Shown: piece after piece, positions 1-6,949 of the stretch
Numbering within the stretch: the first letter of the stretch is position 1
Layout of the letters: each line of letters begins with the position of its first letter
Assembly (NCBI GenBank): GCA_002391545.1
Contig: DGFF01000092.1
Coordinates: 1 to 7,191, forward strand
Direction: 5' to 3'
DNA length: 7,191 nt
From: Candidatus Fermentithermobacillaceae bacterium UBA3907
GTDB lineage: Bacteria; Bacillota; Sulfobacillia; Fermentithermobacillales; Fermentithermobacillaceae
Notes under the pieces: model-generated
Seen by the model: only the letters and a program-made list of their open reading frames with translations
The model's database searches: none
What the model was told of the DNA's origin: nothing
Translations under genes and position numbers: made by a program

Positions 1-2318
1 GCTAACGCTATGGCAAACACATCATCCATATGATTAACCAGCTCAATAGTTACATCCTCCAATACGCTTTCGGGAATATCCTCAAGATCTTTTTTGTTAT
101 CTGCAGGTAAAATGACCTTTGATATGCCCGCTCTATGTGCAGCTAGAACCTTTTCTTTAATACCACCTACAGGCAATATTCGCCCCCTCAACGTTATCTC
201 CCCCGACATCGCAACATCATGCCTGACAGGTCTGTTGGTCAATGCAGAAGCAATAGCACAGGCTATGGTTATGCCTGCTGATGGCCCGTCCTTGGGTATT
301 GCACCTTCGGGTAGGTGTACATGTATATCCATAGTTTCATAAAAATTAGGCGGGAGTCCTAGATCAGCACTTCTAGATCGCAAATAACTTACGGCAGCCT
401 GGGCAGACTCCTTCATGACGCCTCCCAACTGACCTGTTAGCGTTAGGTTCCCCTTACCTTCAACTATGCTAACCTCGCAAGGCATTATATCTCCACCGTA
501 ATCGGTTACGCCCAGACCTAAAGCTACGCCTACTTGATCCTCTTTCTCTGTCTCTCCGTGGTAGAATTTGGGAACACCTAGATATTTGCTCAAATTCTGG
601 GATGTGACTTCCACCTTCTCGGTCTTACCCGAAACTACATCTTTTGCGATCTTTCTACATATGGTCGCAATCTGTCTCTCTAAATTTCTAACTCCCGCTT
701 CACGCGTATATAATCTGATCATGTCTCTAATAGCTTCCTTCGAAATGCTCAGATTATCAGAGGTTAACCCATGCTCTTTGAGCATCTTTGGAATAAGAAA
801 TCGGCTTGCAATTTCAATTTTCTCCTCTTCGGTGTAACCTGGAAGGTTAATAACTTCCATCCTATCTAAGAGCGCTCTCGGAATCGTATAGGTTGTATTG
901 GCGGTAGTAATAAACATCACCTTAGACAAATCAAACGGTACATCTAAATAGTGATCTGAAAATTGGTGGTTCTGTTCCGGATCCAATACCTCTAGTAAAG
1001 CGGCAGCCGGATCTCCCCTGAAATCTGACGCCAACTTGTCAATTTCGTCCATAAGAAATACAGGGTTTCTAGAGCCAGCATTTCGCATACCCTGAATTAT
1101 CCTTCCAGGTAACGCCCCAATATACGTTCGCCTGTGCCCTCTTATCTCAGCCTCATCCCTTATGCCGCCTAGGGAAATCCTCACAAATTTCCGATCCAAG
1201 GCCCTAGCGATAGATTTTCCCAATGACGTCTTCCCAACACCAGGCGGCCCTACAAAACACAATATGGGCCCTTTCGGTTTGTCTACCAGTTGCCGAATAG
1301 CAAGATACTCGAGAATCCTCTCTTTCACTTGCTCCAACCCATAGTGATCCTCATCAAGAATCTCTTGAGCCCGCTTTATATCCATTGTGTCTTCAGTGAG
1401 CACATTCCAGGGCAAAGATACCAACCATTCAAGATAAGTTCTAGACACCACAGCTTCTGCAGAAGCTTGAGGCATCTTTTCCAGACGCTCTACTTCTCTC
1501 AAAGCTTTTTCTCTAACTTCTCCAGTAAGGCCAGCTTCTTCAATCTTTCCTCTGAACTCGTCTGCTTCGTTTAGGTTGTCATCTCCTTCGCCTAGTTCCC
1601 TCTGTATGGCCTTCATTTGCTCCCTCAGCCAATATTCCTTTTGGCTACGCTCAATCTGTTTCCGTACCCTTGCGTTTATTCGTTTCTCAAGCCCTGCAAT
1701 CTCCATTTCGGTTGCAAGAATATCAATTACCTTTTCAGAACGCTCCAGAATAGAAACTGTTTCCAAAACATCTTGTTTGGCTTCAATAGCTAAAGGTATA
1801 TGACCAACTATGGTGTCGCATAACTGTCCAGCGTCAGTAACTGCAGCTACAGAAATCAACGTTTCCGGAGGTACGTTTTTCGTAAGTCTTACATATTCCT
1901 CGTACTGCTCCATTAGTCTTTTAACTAGCAGTTCGTTTTCTGAAGGACCCACTTCAGGCTCTTCTATCTTAGTCACAGTTACCTCATACGCAGGGTCCTG
2001 GGAGATATACGAGGTTACTTTTACACGCTCTAATCCTTCAACAATTATGCGCAGATTCCCTGATGGAGACCTTGCGATCTCCGTGATTTTGCCTAAAGTT
2101 CCCACAGGGTATATATGTTCAGGCAACGGATCTCCAACGTCTGATTCGGACTGAGAACACATTACAACAGCCATATCGGAACGCTGCGCAATTTCAACAG
2201 CCTGAACCGACTTTGGCCTACCAACCTCAAGAGAAACCGTCGTTCCTGGAAATACCAATACGTTTCTCAATGGCAGTAGCGGATAGGACCTTTGGGTTGC
2301 TTTGTCTGTTTTGCTCAT
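1..2318 (-). CDS. lon: ATP-dependent Lon protease (LonA type), 3' end cut by window edge
   Basis: Cytosolic homo-oligomeric AAA+ protease that unfolds and degrades damaged and short-lived regulatory proteins. 772 codons are visible without interruption. The N-terminal LON substrate-binding domain begins at residues 13-25 ([13 protein letters not shown]). A coiled, charged linker follows (around residues 190-290). The AAA+ module has Walker A GPPGVGKT (Lys363), Walker B FLMDEID (Asp424-Glu425) and sensor-1 Asn474. The serine-lysine protease domain has catalytic Ser680 in PKDGPSAG (codon 279-281) and Lys721 in GGIKEK (codon 156-158). Family length is about 780-810, so only a short C-terminal tail is missing. 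ATG 2316-2318 is the start: an in-frame TGA lies two codons upstream (2322-2324), and the Shine-Dalgarno GGGAGGT is at 2330-2336. Val604 sits where most LonA proteins have an aromatic residue. lon is last in the tig-clpP-clpX-lon series and may have its own promoter. Identity is near certain. Confidence 0.97.
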   Translation of the reverse strand, partial: MSKTDKATQRSYPLLPLRNVLVFPGTTVSLEVGRPKSVQAVEIAQRSDMAVVMCSQSESDVGDPLPEHIYPVGTLGKITEIARSPSGNLRIIVEGLERVKVTSYISQDPAYEVTVTKIEEPEVGPSENELLVKRLMEQYEEYVRLTKNVPPETLISVAAVTDAGQLCDTIVGHIPLAIEAKQDVLETVSILERSEKVIDILATEMEIAGLEKRINARVRKQIERSQKEYWLREQMKAIQRELGEGDDNLNEADEFRGKIEEAGLTGEVREKALREVERLEKMPQASAEAVVSRTYLEWLVSLPWNVLTEDTMDIKRAQEILDEDHYGLEQVKERILEYLAIRQLVDKPKGPILCFVGPPGVGKTSLGKSIARALDRKFVRISLGGIRDEAEIRGHRRTYIGALPGRIIQGMRNAGSRNPVFLMDEIDKLASDFRGDPAAALLEVLDPEQNHQFSDHYLDVPFDLSKVMFITTANTTYTIPRALLDRMEVINLPGYTEEEKIEIASRFLIPKMLKEHGLTSDNLSISKEAIRDMIRLYTREAGVRNLERQIATICRKIAKDVVSGKTEKVEVTSQNLSKYLGVPKFYHGETEKEDQVGVALGLGVTDYGGDIMPCEVSIVEGKGNLTLTGQLGGVMKESAQAAVSYLRSRSADLGLPPNFYETMDIHVHLPEGAIPKDGPSAGITIACAIASALTNRPVRHDVAMSGEITLRGRILPVGGIKEKVLAAHRAGISKVILPADNKKDLEDIPESVLEDVTIELVNHMDDVFAIAL

Positions 2319-2325
2319 TGCTCAT
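2227..2325 (-). other. Out-of-frame decoy ORF overlapping the lon start
   Basis: A second ATG lies 7 nt upstream of the lon ATG in another frame. It opens 32 codons (beginning MSNEQNRQ) and stops at TGA 2227-2229, inside lon. It shares the lon Shine-Dalgarno: GGAGGT at 2330-2335 is 4 nt from this ATG and 11 nt from the lon ATG. The peptide resembles nothing I recognise. It is probably not a functional protein, but initiation here could lower lon translation. This role is inferred from spacing only. Confidence 0.3.
2312..2325 (-). repeat. Tandem 7-bp duplication at the lon start
   Basis: On the minus strand ATGAGCA occurs twice head to tail. The second copy supplies the lon start codon and the first supplies the out-of-frame decoy ATG. 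A 7-bp unit is not a multiple of three, so gain or loss of a copy would change how many start codons face the single ribosome binding site without altering the lon frame. Confidence 0.85.
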
Positions 2326-2394
2326 CAGCACCTCCCGCTCTCTTCATACTCCTAAACTGTTCTTGCTTTTATCCTAATAAGTGCTATGTCTAAT

Positions 2395-2436
2395 AAGACC
2401 CCGACATACACTTAACTCCAAGCCTGTCGGGGTCTT
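2395..2436 (-). promoter_or_regulatory. 12-bp perfect hairpin in the clpX-lon gap
   Basis: The arms AAGACCCCGACA (2395-2406) and TGTCGGGGTCTT (2425-2436) are perfectly complementary, with an 18-nt loop between them. The stem is GC-rich and should be stable in RNA. On the minus strand it is followed by ATTAGACATAG, and on the plus strand by GTATTTACAAA, so neither side has the U-run of an intrinsic terminator. It lies 76 nt before the lon start and downstream of a possible lon promoter. It may be the 3' stabilising end of the tig-clpP-clpX transcript, a weak attenuator, or a protein operator. The structure is certain; its role is not known. Confidence 0.6.
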
Positions 2437-2471
2437 GTATTTACAAACTGCATTATCTCTGTTTTTCGTGT

Positions 2472-2501
2472 ATTAGAGCCAGTCGTCTAAGATTTAGTCC
2501 A
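2472..2501 (-). promoter_or_regulatory. Possible sigma-A-type promoter for lon
   Basis: On the minus strand TGGACT (2496-2501, 4 of 6 to TTGACA), an 18-nt spacer and TCTAAT (2472-2477, 5 of 6 to TATAAT) lie in the clpX-lon gap. Initiation near 2465 would give a leader of about 147 nt that includes the 12-bp hairpin. The 214-nt gap is the largest within the protease block, which supports separate expression of lon. The match is moderate and could be chance. Confidence 0.4.
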
Positions 2502-2532
2502 GCCTAGATCCCCCCAAGCTCCACACAACTTA

Positions 2533-3795
2533 TTATGCGGTTTCCTCTTTCTTCTTCGACTTTCTATCTGCAGATATCAAAATCGGACGAGCGTTGGAAA
2601 CTACTACATCTTCAGTGATTATGCATTTCTCAATGTCATCTCTCGAGGGTATCTCGTACATAACTTCGAGCATTTTATCCTCGAGTACAGCTCTTAAGCC
2701 CCTAGCTCCCGTTTTCCTCTTACTAGCCTCTCGTGCAACAGCCCTAATAGCCTCTTCTTCGAATTCAAGTACCACTTTATCCATAAGGAACATCTGTTGG
2801 TACTGTTTTATGAGTGCGTTCCTTGGCTCAGTTAATATCTTAACAAGATCATCTTCATTTAGAGCATCAAGGGTAACAATTACAGGCACCCTTCCCACAA
2901 ACTCGGGTATCATGCCGAACTTAAGCAGATCCTCAGGCAGAACTTTTTCAAGGATCTGACCTATAGACTCGTCCCACTTAGGCTTTGGTTCGGATGTAAA
3001 TCCCATGGTGCTTTCGCCAATTCGATTTTGAATGATCTTCTCTATCCCGTCAAAAGCCCCTCCGCATATAAACAGTATGTCAGTTGTATCCAGTTGTATG
3101 AACTCCTGGTGAGGGTGTTTTCTTCCCCCAAGAGGAGGTATATTCGCTATGGTTCCCTCCAAAATCTTTAGAAGGGCCTGCTGCACACCCTCACCAGAAA
3201 CATCCCGGGTTATAGACGGATTTTCTGACTTACGAGCGATTTTATCTATCTCATCAATATATATAATTCCGCGTTCTGCCTTTTCAAGATCGTAGTCAGC
3301 CGCTTGTATTAAACGAAGAAGGATGTTTTCTACGTCTTCCCCTACATAACCCGCTTCCGTAAGCGTAGTAGCGTCAGCTATGGCAAAAGGCACCTTTAAA
3401 AACCTGGCTAAAGACTGCGCCAGATACGTTTTTCCGCTACCCGTTGGCCCGAGCATTACAATATTTGCTTTTTGGATCTCAACATCATCCTTGCTCTTAC
3501 TACGATGGCCAATACGCTTATAGTGATTGTAAACGGCGACCGATAGTATTTTCTTAGCCCTTTCTTGGCCTATGACGTACTCGTCCAAAAAAGCCTTGAT
3601 TTCTTGGGGCTTCGGAACTTCAGAAAGATCATGCTGCGATTCTTCATCTAGTTCTTCTGCAATTATCTCGTTGCATAATTCTATGCAGTCATAGCAAATG
3701 TAAACACCAGGACCAGCAATCAGCCGTTTAACTTCATCCTGATATTTGCCACAAAACGAACATCTTAAGCCTTTTTGATCTTCGAATTTAAACAT
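2533..3795 (-). CDS. clpX: ATP-dependent Clp protease ATP-binding subunit ClpX
   Basis: Hexameric AAA+ unfoldase that recognises tagged or adaptor-delivered substrates and threads them into ClpP in the cytosol. At 420 residues it is of normal family length. The N-terminal C4 zinc-binding domain has Cys12, Cys15, Cys34 and Cys37. AAA+ motifs follow: Walker A GPTGSGKT (116-123), pore-1 loop GYVG (149-152), Walker B YIDEID (Asp181-Glu182), pore-2 region around 190-205, RKH loop (225-227), arginine finger Arg302 in EFVGR and sensor-2 Arg365 in GARGLR. The ClpP-docking tripeptide is MGF (264-266), within the accepted [LIVM]-G-F pattern, so pairing with the adjacent ClpP is expected. The C-terminus is a short lysine/glutamate-rich tail. 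The ATG is 15 nt after the clpP stop with a GGGGTGG ribosome binding site between, so translation is from the clpP mRNA. Identity is certain. Confidence 0.98.
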   Translation of the reverse strand: MFKFEDQKGLRCSFCGKYQDEVKRLIAGPGVYICYDCIELCNEIIAEELDEESQHDLSEVPKPQEIKAFLDEYVIGQERAKKILSVAVYNHYKRIGHRSKSKDDVEIQKANIVMLGPTGSGKTYLAQSLARFLKVPFAIADATTLTEAGYVGEDVENILLRLIQAADYDLEKAERGIIYIDEIDKIARKSENPSITRDVSGEGVQQALLKILEGTIANIPPLGGRKHPHQEFIQLDTTDILFICGGAFDGIEKIIQNRIGESTMGFTSEPKPKWDESIGQILEKVLPEDLLKFGMIPEFVGRVPVIVTLDALNEDDLVKILTEPRNALIKQYQQMFLMDKVVLEFEEEAIRAVAREASKRKTGARGLRAVLEDKMLEVMYEIPSRDDIEKCIITEDVVVSNARPILISADRKSKKKEETA

Positions 3796-3810
3796 CCTTC
3801 CACCCCATTC

Positions 3811-4413
3811 TTACTTAACAGCCTTCGGACCGGGAAGAAGAACATCGTCAACTAGTCCGTAAGCCTTGGATTCCTCTGCTGTCATCCAGAAGTCCCTTTC
3901 GGTATCCCTCTGGATTTTCTCAAGAGGTTGACCCGTGTGCTTGGCCAACAACTCATTTATCCGATCTCTGGTACGCAATATTTCCGTAGCCATTATCTGA
4001 ACCTCTGTTGCTTGACCTTGAACTCCACCTAAGGGCTGATGAATTAGGGTCTTTGCATTGGGAAGGCAAAATCTCCTACCTGGAGTCCCTCCGGCCAAAA
4101 TAACCGCAGCGATGCTAGCAGCCAAGCCTACACAAATTGTTGACACTGGTGGCTTAATGTGCTGCATAGTATCGTAAATCGCCAATCCCGCAGTCACAGA
4201 ACCTCCTGGCGAATTTATATAAATGGAAACCTCTTTTTCAGGATCTTCTGCCTGAAGAAACAGTAGCTGAGCTACTACAAGGTTTGCCATCTGATCATCA
4301 ACAGTATCACCTACAAACACTATTCGGTCTTTAAGCAATCGCGAGTAAATGTCGTAGGCCCTTTCGCCTCTTCCTGTTTGCTCTACAACCATAGGCACAA
4401 AGTAGTTATTCAT
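3811..4413 (-). CDS. clpP: ATP-dependent Clp protease proteolytic subunit ClpP
   Basis: Serine peptidase that forms the two-ring, 14-subunit chamber served by ClpX. At 200 residues it is of normal length. The catalytic triad is visible: Ser100 in GLAASIAA, His125 in LIHQPLGG and Asp174 in ERDFWM. The glycine-rich SPGGSVTAG segment (68-76) contributes the oxyanion region. The residues after the nucleophile are Ile-Ala rather than the common Met-Gly, a conservative change. A short N-terminal stretch ([27 protein letters not shown]) precedes the core and could be partly removed by self-processing, as known for the family. The ATG has a strong Shine-Dalgarno GGAGGTGA at 4418-4425. clpX follows after 15 nt. 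An extended -10 box in the gap upstream may give clpPX expression independent of tig. Confidence 0.98.
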   Translation of the reverse strand: MNNYFVPMVVEQTGRGERAYDIYSRLLKDRIVFVGDTVDDQMANLVVAQLLFLQAEDPEKEVSIYINSPGGSVTAGLAIYDTMQHIKPPVSTICVGLAASIAAVILAGGTPGRRFCLPNAKTLIHQPLGGVQGQATEVQIMATEILRTRDRINELLAKHTGQPLEKIQRDTERDFWMTAEESKAYGLVDDVLLPGPKAVK

Positions 4414-4475
4414 TCTTTCACCTCCATCGCATTTTCTACGCAGGCGTTATGACAACGTCCCTTACGTTACATCAT

Positions 4476-4503
4476 CTAGAATTCGCGTTCAACCTAATTC
4501 TAG
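4476..4503. repeat. 8-bp perfect inverted repeat in the tig-clpP gap
   Basis: CTAGAATT (4476-4483) and AATTCTAG (4496-4503) are exact reverse complements separated by 12 nt. After one mismatch, two more positions pair on the outside (4473-4474 with 4505-4506). The spacing of half-site centres, about two helical turns, suits a dimeric DNA-binding protein. The arms are too AT-rich to make a good terminator and no U-run follows. It lies just downstream of the extended -10 box, where a repressor would block initiation. It does not match the CIRCE element bound by HrcA, nor the tandem heptads bound by CtsR. Confidence 0.55.
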
Positions 4504-4513
4504 TTGCATTAAT

Positions 4514-4522
4514 ATTATACCA
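4514..4522 (-). promoter_or_regulatory. Extended -10 promoter element before clpP
   Basis: Immediately after the tig stop codon the minus strand reads TGGTATAAT, a perfect TATAAT hexamer with the TGn extension that can replace a -35 box. No good -35 hexamer is visible in the end of tig. Initiation near 4507 would give a clpP leader of about 94 nt, beginning at the inverted repeat 4476-4503. A chance match in AT-rich spacer DNA is possible. Confidence 0.45.
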
Positions 4523-6028
4523 TTAGTTGTCCAGAGATTCTTCTGAACTCTCAAGATCCTCTTCTTCAATGTTGCCAGATATCTCCTGCTCATCCTCGGG
4601 ATCAGGTTCTAGAACCTCTTCCTTCGTTTCTTCACCTGTTTCTCCCCTCACATCTTCGTCTGGGGAGTCAGTGGTCTCAGAGGTTTCTGCACCTTCTTCA
4701 TCTAGAATCTCATCAGAAGGAAGCACAGTTCCTGCGTTAGCAGCAGCTCTTTCTGCAATCATTTTTAGCACTTTACCACGCCTTAGTTCGATTCTGAGGT
4801 TATCGAGACCTCCCTTTACCTCAAGGGTTGTCTTGACTACGTCCGGGTCTCTATCTACCTCAGCCGCAATACTTTCTACGATCTTGTCTATCTCTTCCTC
4901 CAAAACTGGAATATTTTCCCTTTCGCCAATAGCGTCTAGGATTAAGTCCAGCCTCACATCTTTTTCCGCTTCTTCCATCAGTTCAGATCGGAGCTCTTCC
5001 CAAGATTTATCTATATACTCAAGATACATTTCAAGATTCAACCCCGACTCCTGCAACTTATCTTGAAGTCTATCCAAGAGGTTCTGGGCCCGCTCAGCTA
5101 TCATAACCTCAGGAATATCAAATGTGCCTCTTTTTAGAAGTTCCTCTTGAACTTCCTGTACGAACTGTTCTTTGGCCATCGAAACTTTAAAGTCCAAAAT
5201 GCCCTGTCTTACTTCTTCACGAACTTCGTCAAAGGAGCTTTTCCCTAGACTTGCTACTATTTCATCTGCAGTACTTGGAATGTACTTTTCATACACTTCC
5301 TTGATTTCCACCTGAAATCGAACTGTCCTAGGCTGTTCTTCTCCTTCTATGGGATAGGCAGCTTCAAATTCCCTGGTCTCACCTTTCTTCATGCCTATAA
5401 GCGTTTCGCCCAGTCCAGGGATAACAGGATATTCATGCCCCACTTCGAGATAGTTTAAATCTTCGTCTATGTCGAGTTGGAGATGAAGGGAATCATCATC
5501 GTGAGCGTCAATTGTCTTTATATGGCACGTAGCGTAATGGCCCGGCTCTAAAACTAGATCACCTTCTAAAGGTCGTAACTCGGCCATACGCTCTTTCAAC
5601 ATCTCAATCTGTTCATCGACATCTTCCTCAGATACCGTAGGCATTTCAAACGGAATGGCTATGTCGTTATATTCCTCTAGCTCTACCTCAGGATACACCT
5701 GGACGCTAGCCTTAAATCGCAACGACTCACCTTCTACAAAGTGGATGTCTGAAAACTCAGGATCATCTACAGGTTGTATCTCCGCCTCTTCAACTGCCTT
5801 GAGATACTCCTCGGATACGGCTTGACGAATTGCCTCATCATACAGTTCAGACGCGTAGTAACGGGCAACTAAACTCTTAGGAGCCTTACCCCGCCTGAAA
5901 CCTGGGATTTCGACTCTTTTTACAATCTTCCTGTAAGCGCTATCTAACGCTTCCTCAACCACCTGCTCTGGACTCTCTACCTCCAGTAGCACCCTTGAAC
6001 CTTCCATCTTTTCTGTAGTAACTTTCAC
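4523..6028 (-). CDS. tig: Trigger factor with long acidic C-terminal tail
   Basis: Ribosome-associated chaperone that shields nascent chains at the exit tunnel. The N-terminal ribosome-binding domain is clear, with the signature GFRRGKAP at residues 43-50. The middle segment (about 155-248) aligns with the FKBP-type prolyl isomerase domain through IPGLGETLIGMKKGE, but the usual PGFE and the glycine-rich aromatic pocket residues are poorly kept, so isomerase activity is doubtful. The helical C-terminal substrate-cradle domain spans about 250-435. Residues 439-501 form a disordered-looking tail with 29 Asp/Glu in 63 residues and only two Lys/Arg, which lengthens the protein well beyond the usual 430-450. 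The start is GTG 6026-6028: Shine-Dalgarno AAGGAGGA ends 7 nt upstream, and the resulting N-terminus MKVTTEKMEGSRV is typical of the family. The next Met is residue 8 and would remove conserved sequence. Confidence 0.95.
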   Translation of the reverse strand: MKVTTEKMEGSRVLLEVESPEQVVEEALDSAYRKIVKRVEIPGFRRGKAPKSLVARYYASELYDEAIRQAVSEEYLKAVEEAEIQPVDDPEFSDIHFVEGESLRFKASVQVYPEVELEEYNDIAIPFEMPTVSEEDVDEQIEMLKERMAELRPLEGDLVLEPGHYATCHIKTIDAHDDDSLHLQLDIDEDLNYLEVGHEYPVIPGLGETLIGMKKGETREFEAAYPIEGEEQPRTVRFQVEIKEVYEKYIPSTADEIVASLGKSSFDEVREEVRQGILDFKVSMAKEQFVQEVQEELLKRGTFDIPEVMIAERAQNLLDRLQDKLQESGLNLEMYLEYIDKSWEELRSELMEEAEKDVRLDLILDAIGERENIPVLEEEIDKIVESIAAEVDRDPDVVKTTLEVKGGLDNLRIELRRGKVLKMIAERAAANAGTVLPSDEILDEEGAETSETTDSPDEDVRGETGEETKEEVLEPDPEDEQEISGNIEEEDLESSEESLDN

Positions 6029-6337
6029 AACCTAGTCCTCCTTCAACTGATCATGATCCCAACATCTGTTAACATATACCCTATCCCGCAATCCATCGCA
6101 ATAACCGTCGCGTATATCTCTCAACGTAACCTTCGTAGAGATGCCCTTTTATTTTACAAGAAAACAATAACATATAAGCGGCTATGCTTGCTGCAAAATT
6201 CCCAAACTCGCGAGGCAACTTGATCTACTTCCGATGGCCGCTTCAAGTATGCCCAATTCACAGACAGCCTTTAGCAACTGGACAGTTAGCCGCATTAACG
6301 TACATCGCATTGCATGTTTACCCAATATCAAAATATA
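6029..6337 (-). other. Long untranslated leader of tig
   Basis: About 300 nt separate the predicted transcription start (near 6331) from the tig GTG. No convincing ORF is present: the short ATG frames here have 10 or fewer codons and no ribosome binding site. A modest hairpin, GC(T)AACT with AGTTGC around a 4-nt loop, is visible at 6274-6290. A weaker AT-rich -10-like TAAAAT at 6151-6156 lacks a -35 partner. I recognise no riboswitch or T-box core. The remaining part of the gene-free stretch (6367-6481, between the promoter and tRNA-Leu) shows no clear terminator and no gene. Confidence 0.45.
6036..6043 (-). promoter_or_regulatory. Strong Shine-Dalgarno site fixing the GTG start of tig
   Basis: AAGGAGGA on the minus strand is close to a full anti-16S match and lies 7 nt before GTG 6026-6028. 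It decides the start in favour of GTG over the ATG at codon 8. Confidence 0.85.
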
Positions 6338-6366
6338 ATTATATTCAATCCTGTTAGCATAGGCAA
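6338..6366 (-). promoter_or_regulatory. Sigma-A-type promoter for tig (and probably clpP-clpX)
   Basis: On the minus strand TTGCCT (6361-6366, 4 of 6), exactly 17 nt of spacer and a perfect TATAAT (6338-6343), followed by AT-rich DNA. It is the best promoter in the tRNA-Leu to tig gap and points toward tig. Confidence 0.6.
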
Positions 6367-6481
6367 TCGTCTATACAGCGTCCATGTCCCTTCAGCAACT
6401 CGGCCCCTTTTGAATCCTGCAATACTTTTAAAGATCAGCCAAAATTGAAGGAAGGTTTCACCCAAAATAGCCTTTTAGCAG

Positions 6482-6567
6482 TGGTGCGAGGGAGGGGATT
6501 CGAACCCCTACGCCTTTGGGGCACTGGATCCTAAGTCCAGCTCGTCTGCCGGTTCCGACACCCTCGC
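6482..6567 (-). tRNA. tRNA-Leu (anticodon TAG)
   Basis: Type II tRNA with a long variable arm. The acceptor pair is GCGAGGG (6561-6567) with CCCTCGC (6486-6492). The anticodon arm is CTGGA-CTTAGGA-TCCAG and the T-arm is AGGGG-TTCGAAT-CCCCT. The discriminator is A and the CCA end is encoded (6482-6484). It reads CUN leucine codons. It is the last gene of the tRNA operon, 28 nt after tRNA-Lys. Confidence 0.96.
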
Positions 6568-6595
6568 GTCTCGAAGACAAAAGCCAAGAGAGAAA

Positions 6596-6670
6596 TGGTG
6601 GGCCATGATGGATTCGAACCATCGACTCCCCGCTTAAAAGGCGGGTGCTCTACCCCTGAGCTAATGGCCC
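6596..6670 (-). tRNA. tRNA-Lys (anticodon TTT)
   Basis: The acceptor pair is GGGCCAT (6664-6670) with ATGGCCC (6600-6606). The anticodon arm is CCCGC-CTTTTAA-GCGGG and the T-arm is GATGG-TTCGAAT-CCATC. The discriminator is A and CCA is encoded at 6596-6598. Only 4 nt separate it from tRNA-Gln. Confidence 0.96.
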
Positions 6671-6674
6671 CACA

Positions 6675-6749
6675 TGGCTGGGGCGGCAGGATTCGAACCT
6701 GCGAATGTCAGCTCCAAAGGCTGGTGCCTTACCACTTGGCCACGCCCCA
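6675..6749 (-). tRNA. tRNA-Gln (anticodon TTG)
   Basis: The acceptor pair TGGGGCG (6743-6749) with CGCCCCA (6679-6685) gives the U1-A72 pair typical of glutamine tRNAs. The anticodon loop is CTTTGGA (TTG, with G at position 37). The stem CCAGC/GCTGA has a C-A mismatch at 27-43. The T-arm is GCAGG-TTCGAAT-CCTGC, the discriminator is G and CCA is encoded at 6675-6677. It lies 2 nt from tRNA-Arg(TCG). Confidence 0.94.
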
Positions 6750-6751
6750 TC

Positions 6752-6828
6752 TGGCGCGCCCGACAGGACTCGAACCTGTAACCTTCAGATCCGAAGTCTG
6801 CGGCTCTGTCCAATTGAGCTACGGGCGC
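6752..6828 (-). tRNA. tRNA-Arg (anticodon TCG)
   Basis: The acceptor pair is GCGCCCG (6822-6828) with CGGGCGC (6756-6762). The anticodon loop is CTTCGGA. The stem GCAGA/TCTGA has a G-A mismatch at 27-43. The T-arm is ACAGG-TTCGAGT-CCTGT, the discriminator is G and CCA is encoded at 6752-6754. It reads CGN-box arginine codons. This is a U34 tRNA, not the inosine-forming ACG species used by many bacteria, which would have to be elsewhere if present. Confidence 0.94.
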
Positions 6829-6851
6829 ACAGTTTGTAACAGGTCAAAAAT

Positions 6852-6929
6852 TGGGGTGAATGAGGGGATTTGAACCCCCGACCTCCAGGGCCACAACCTG
6901 GCGCTCTAACCGCCTGAGCTACATCCACC
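6852..6929 (-). tRNA. tRNA-His (anticodon GTG)
   Basis: The acceptor GTGGATG (6922-6928) pairs with CATTCAC (6856-6862). An extra G at -1 (6929) faces C73 (6855), the histidyl identity pair, and is encoded in the gene. The anticodon arm is CCAGG-TTGTGGC-CCTGG. The T-loop is TTCAAAT and CCA is encoded at 6852-6854. Confidence 0.95.
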
Positions 6930-6949
6930 ACAACACTTTAGTTTCAATC

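Noticed and set aside
94..2154. Several plus-strand ORFs of 60-114 residues
   Set aside because: All are antisense to the intact lon reading frame and show no recognisable family.
2376..2390. TAGCACTT resembling half of a CIRCE element upstream of lon
   Set aside because: The second inverted half (GAGTGCTAA) is missing at the required 9-nt spacing.
2594..2959. Plus-strand 121-residue ORF
   Set aside because: It is antisense to the C-terminal part of clpX, which is a clear intact gene.
4527..5066. Plus-strand 179-residue serine-rich ORF
   Set aside because: It lies wholly opposite tig. The serine runs are the complement of the acidic GAA/GAG/GAT codons, and no domain is recognisable.
6453..6468. 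GGGTGAAACC resembling a T-box core upstream of tig
   Set aside because: It does not match the conserved GGGTGGNACCGCG core, it lies upstream of the predicted promoter, and tig is not a T-box-regulated type of gene.
6842..6851. GGTCAAA-like CtsR half-site between tRNA-Arg and tRNA-His
   Set aside because: CtsR binds tandem heptads. The second copy is absent and the site lies inside a tRNA operon rather than before a protease gene.
6595..6873. Plus-strand 92-residue ORF beginning MVGHDGFEPSTPRLKGG
   Set aside because: It is the antisense translation of tRNA-Lys, tRNA-Gln, tRNA-Arg and part of tRNA-His. The GFEPSTPRLKG-like string is a well-known artefact of reading tRNA T-arms backwards.
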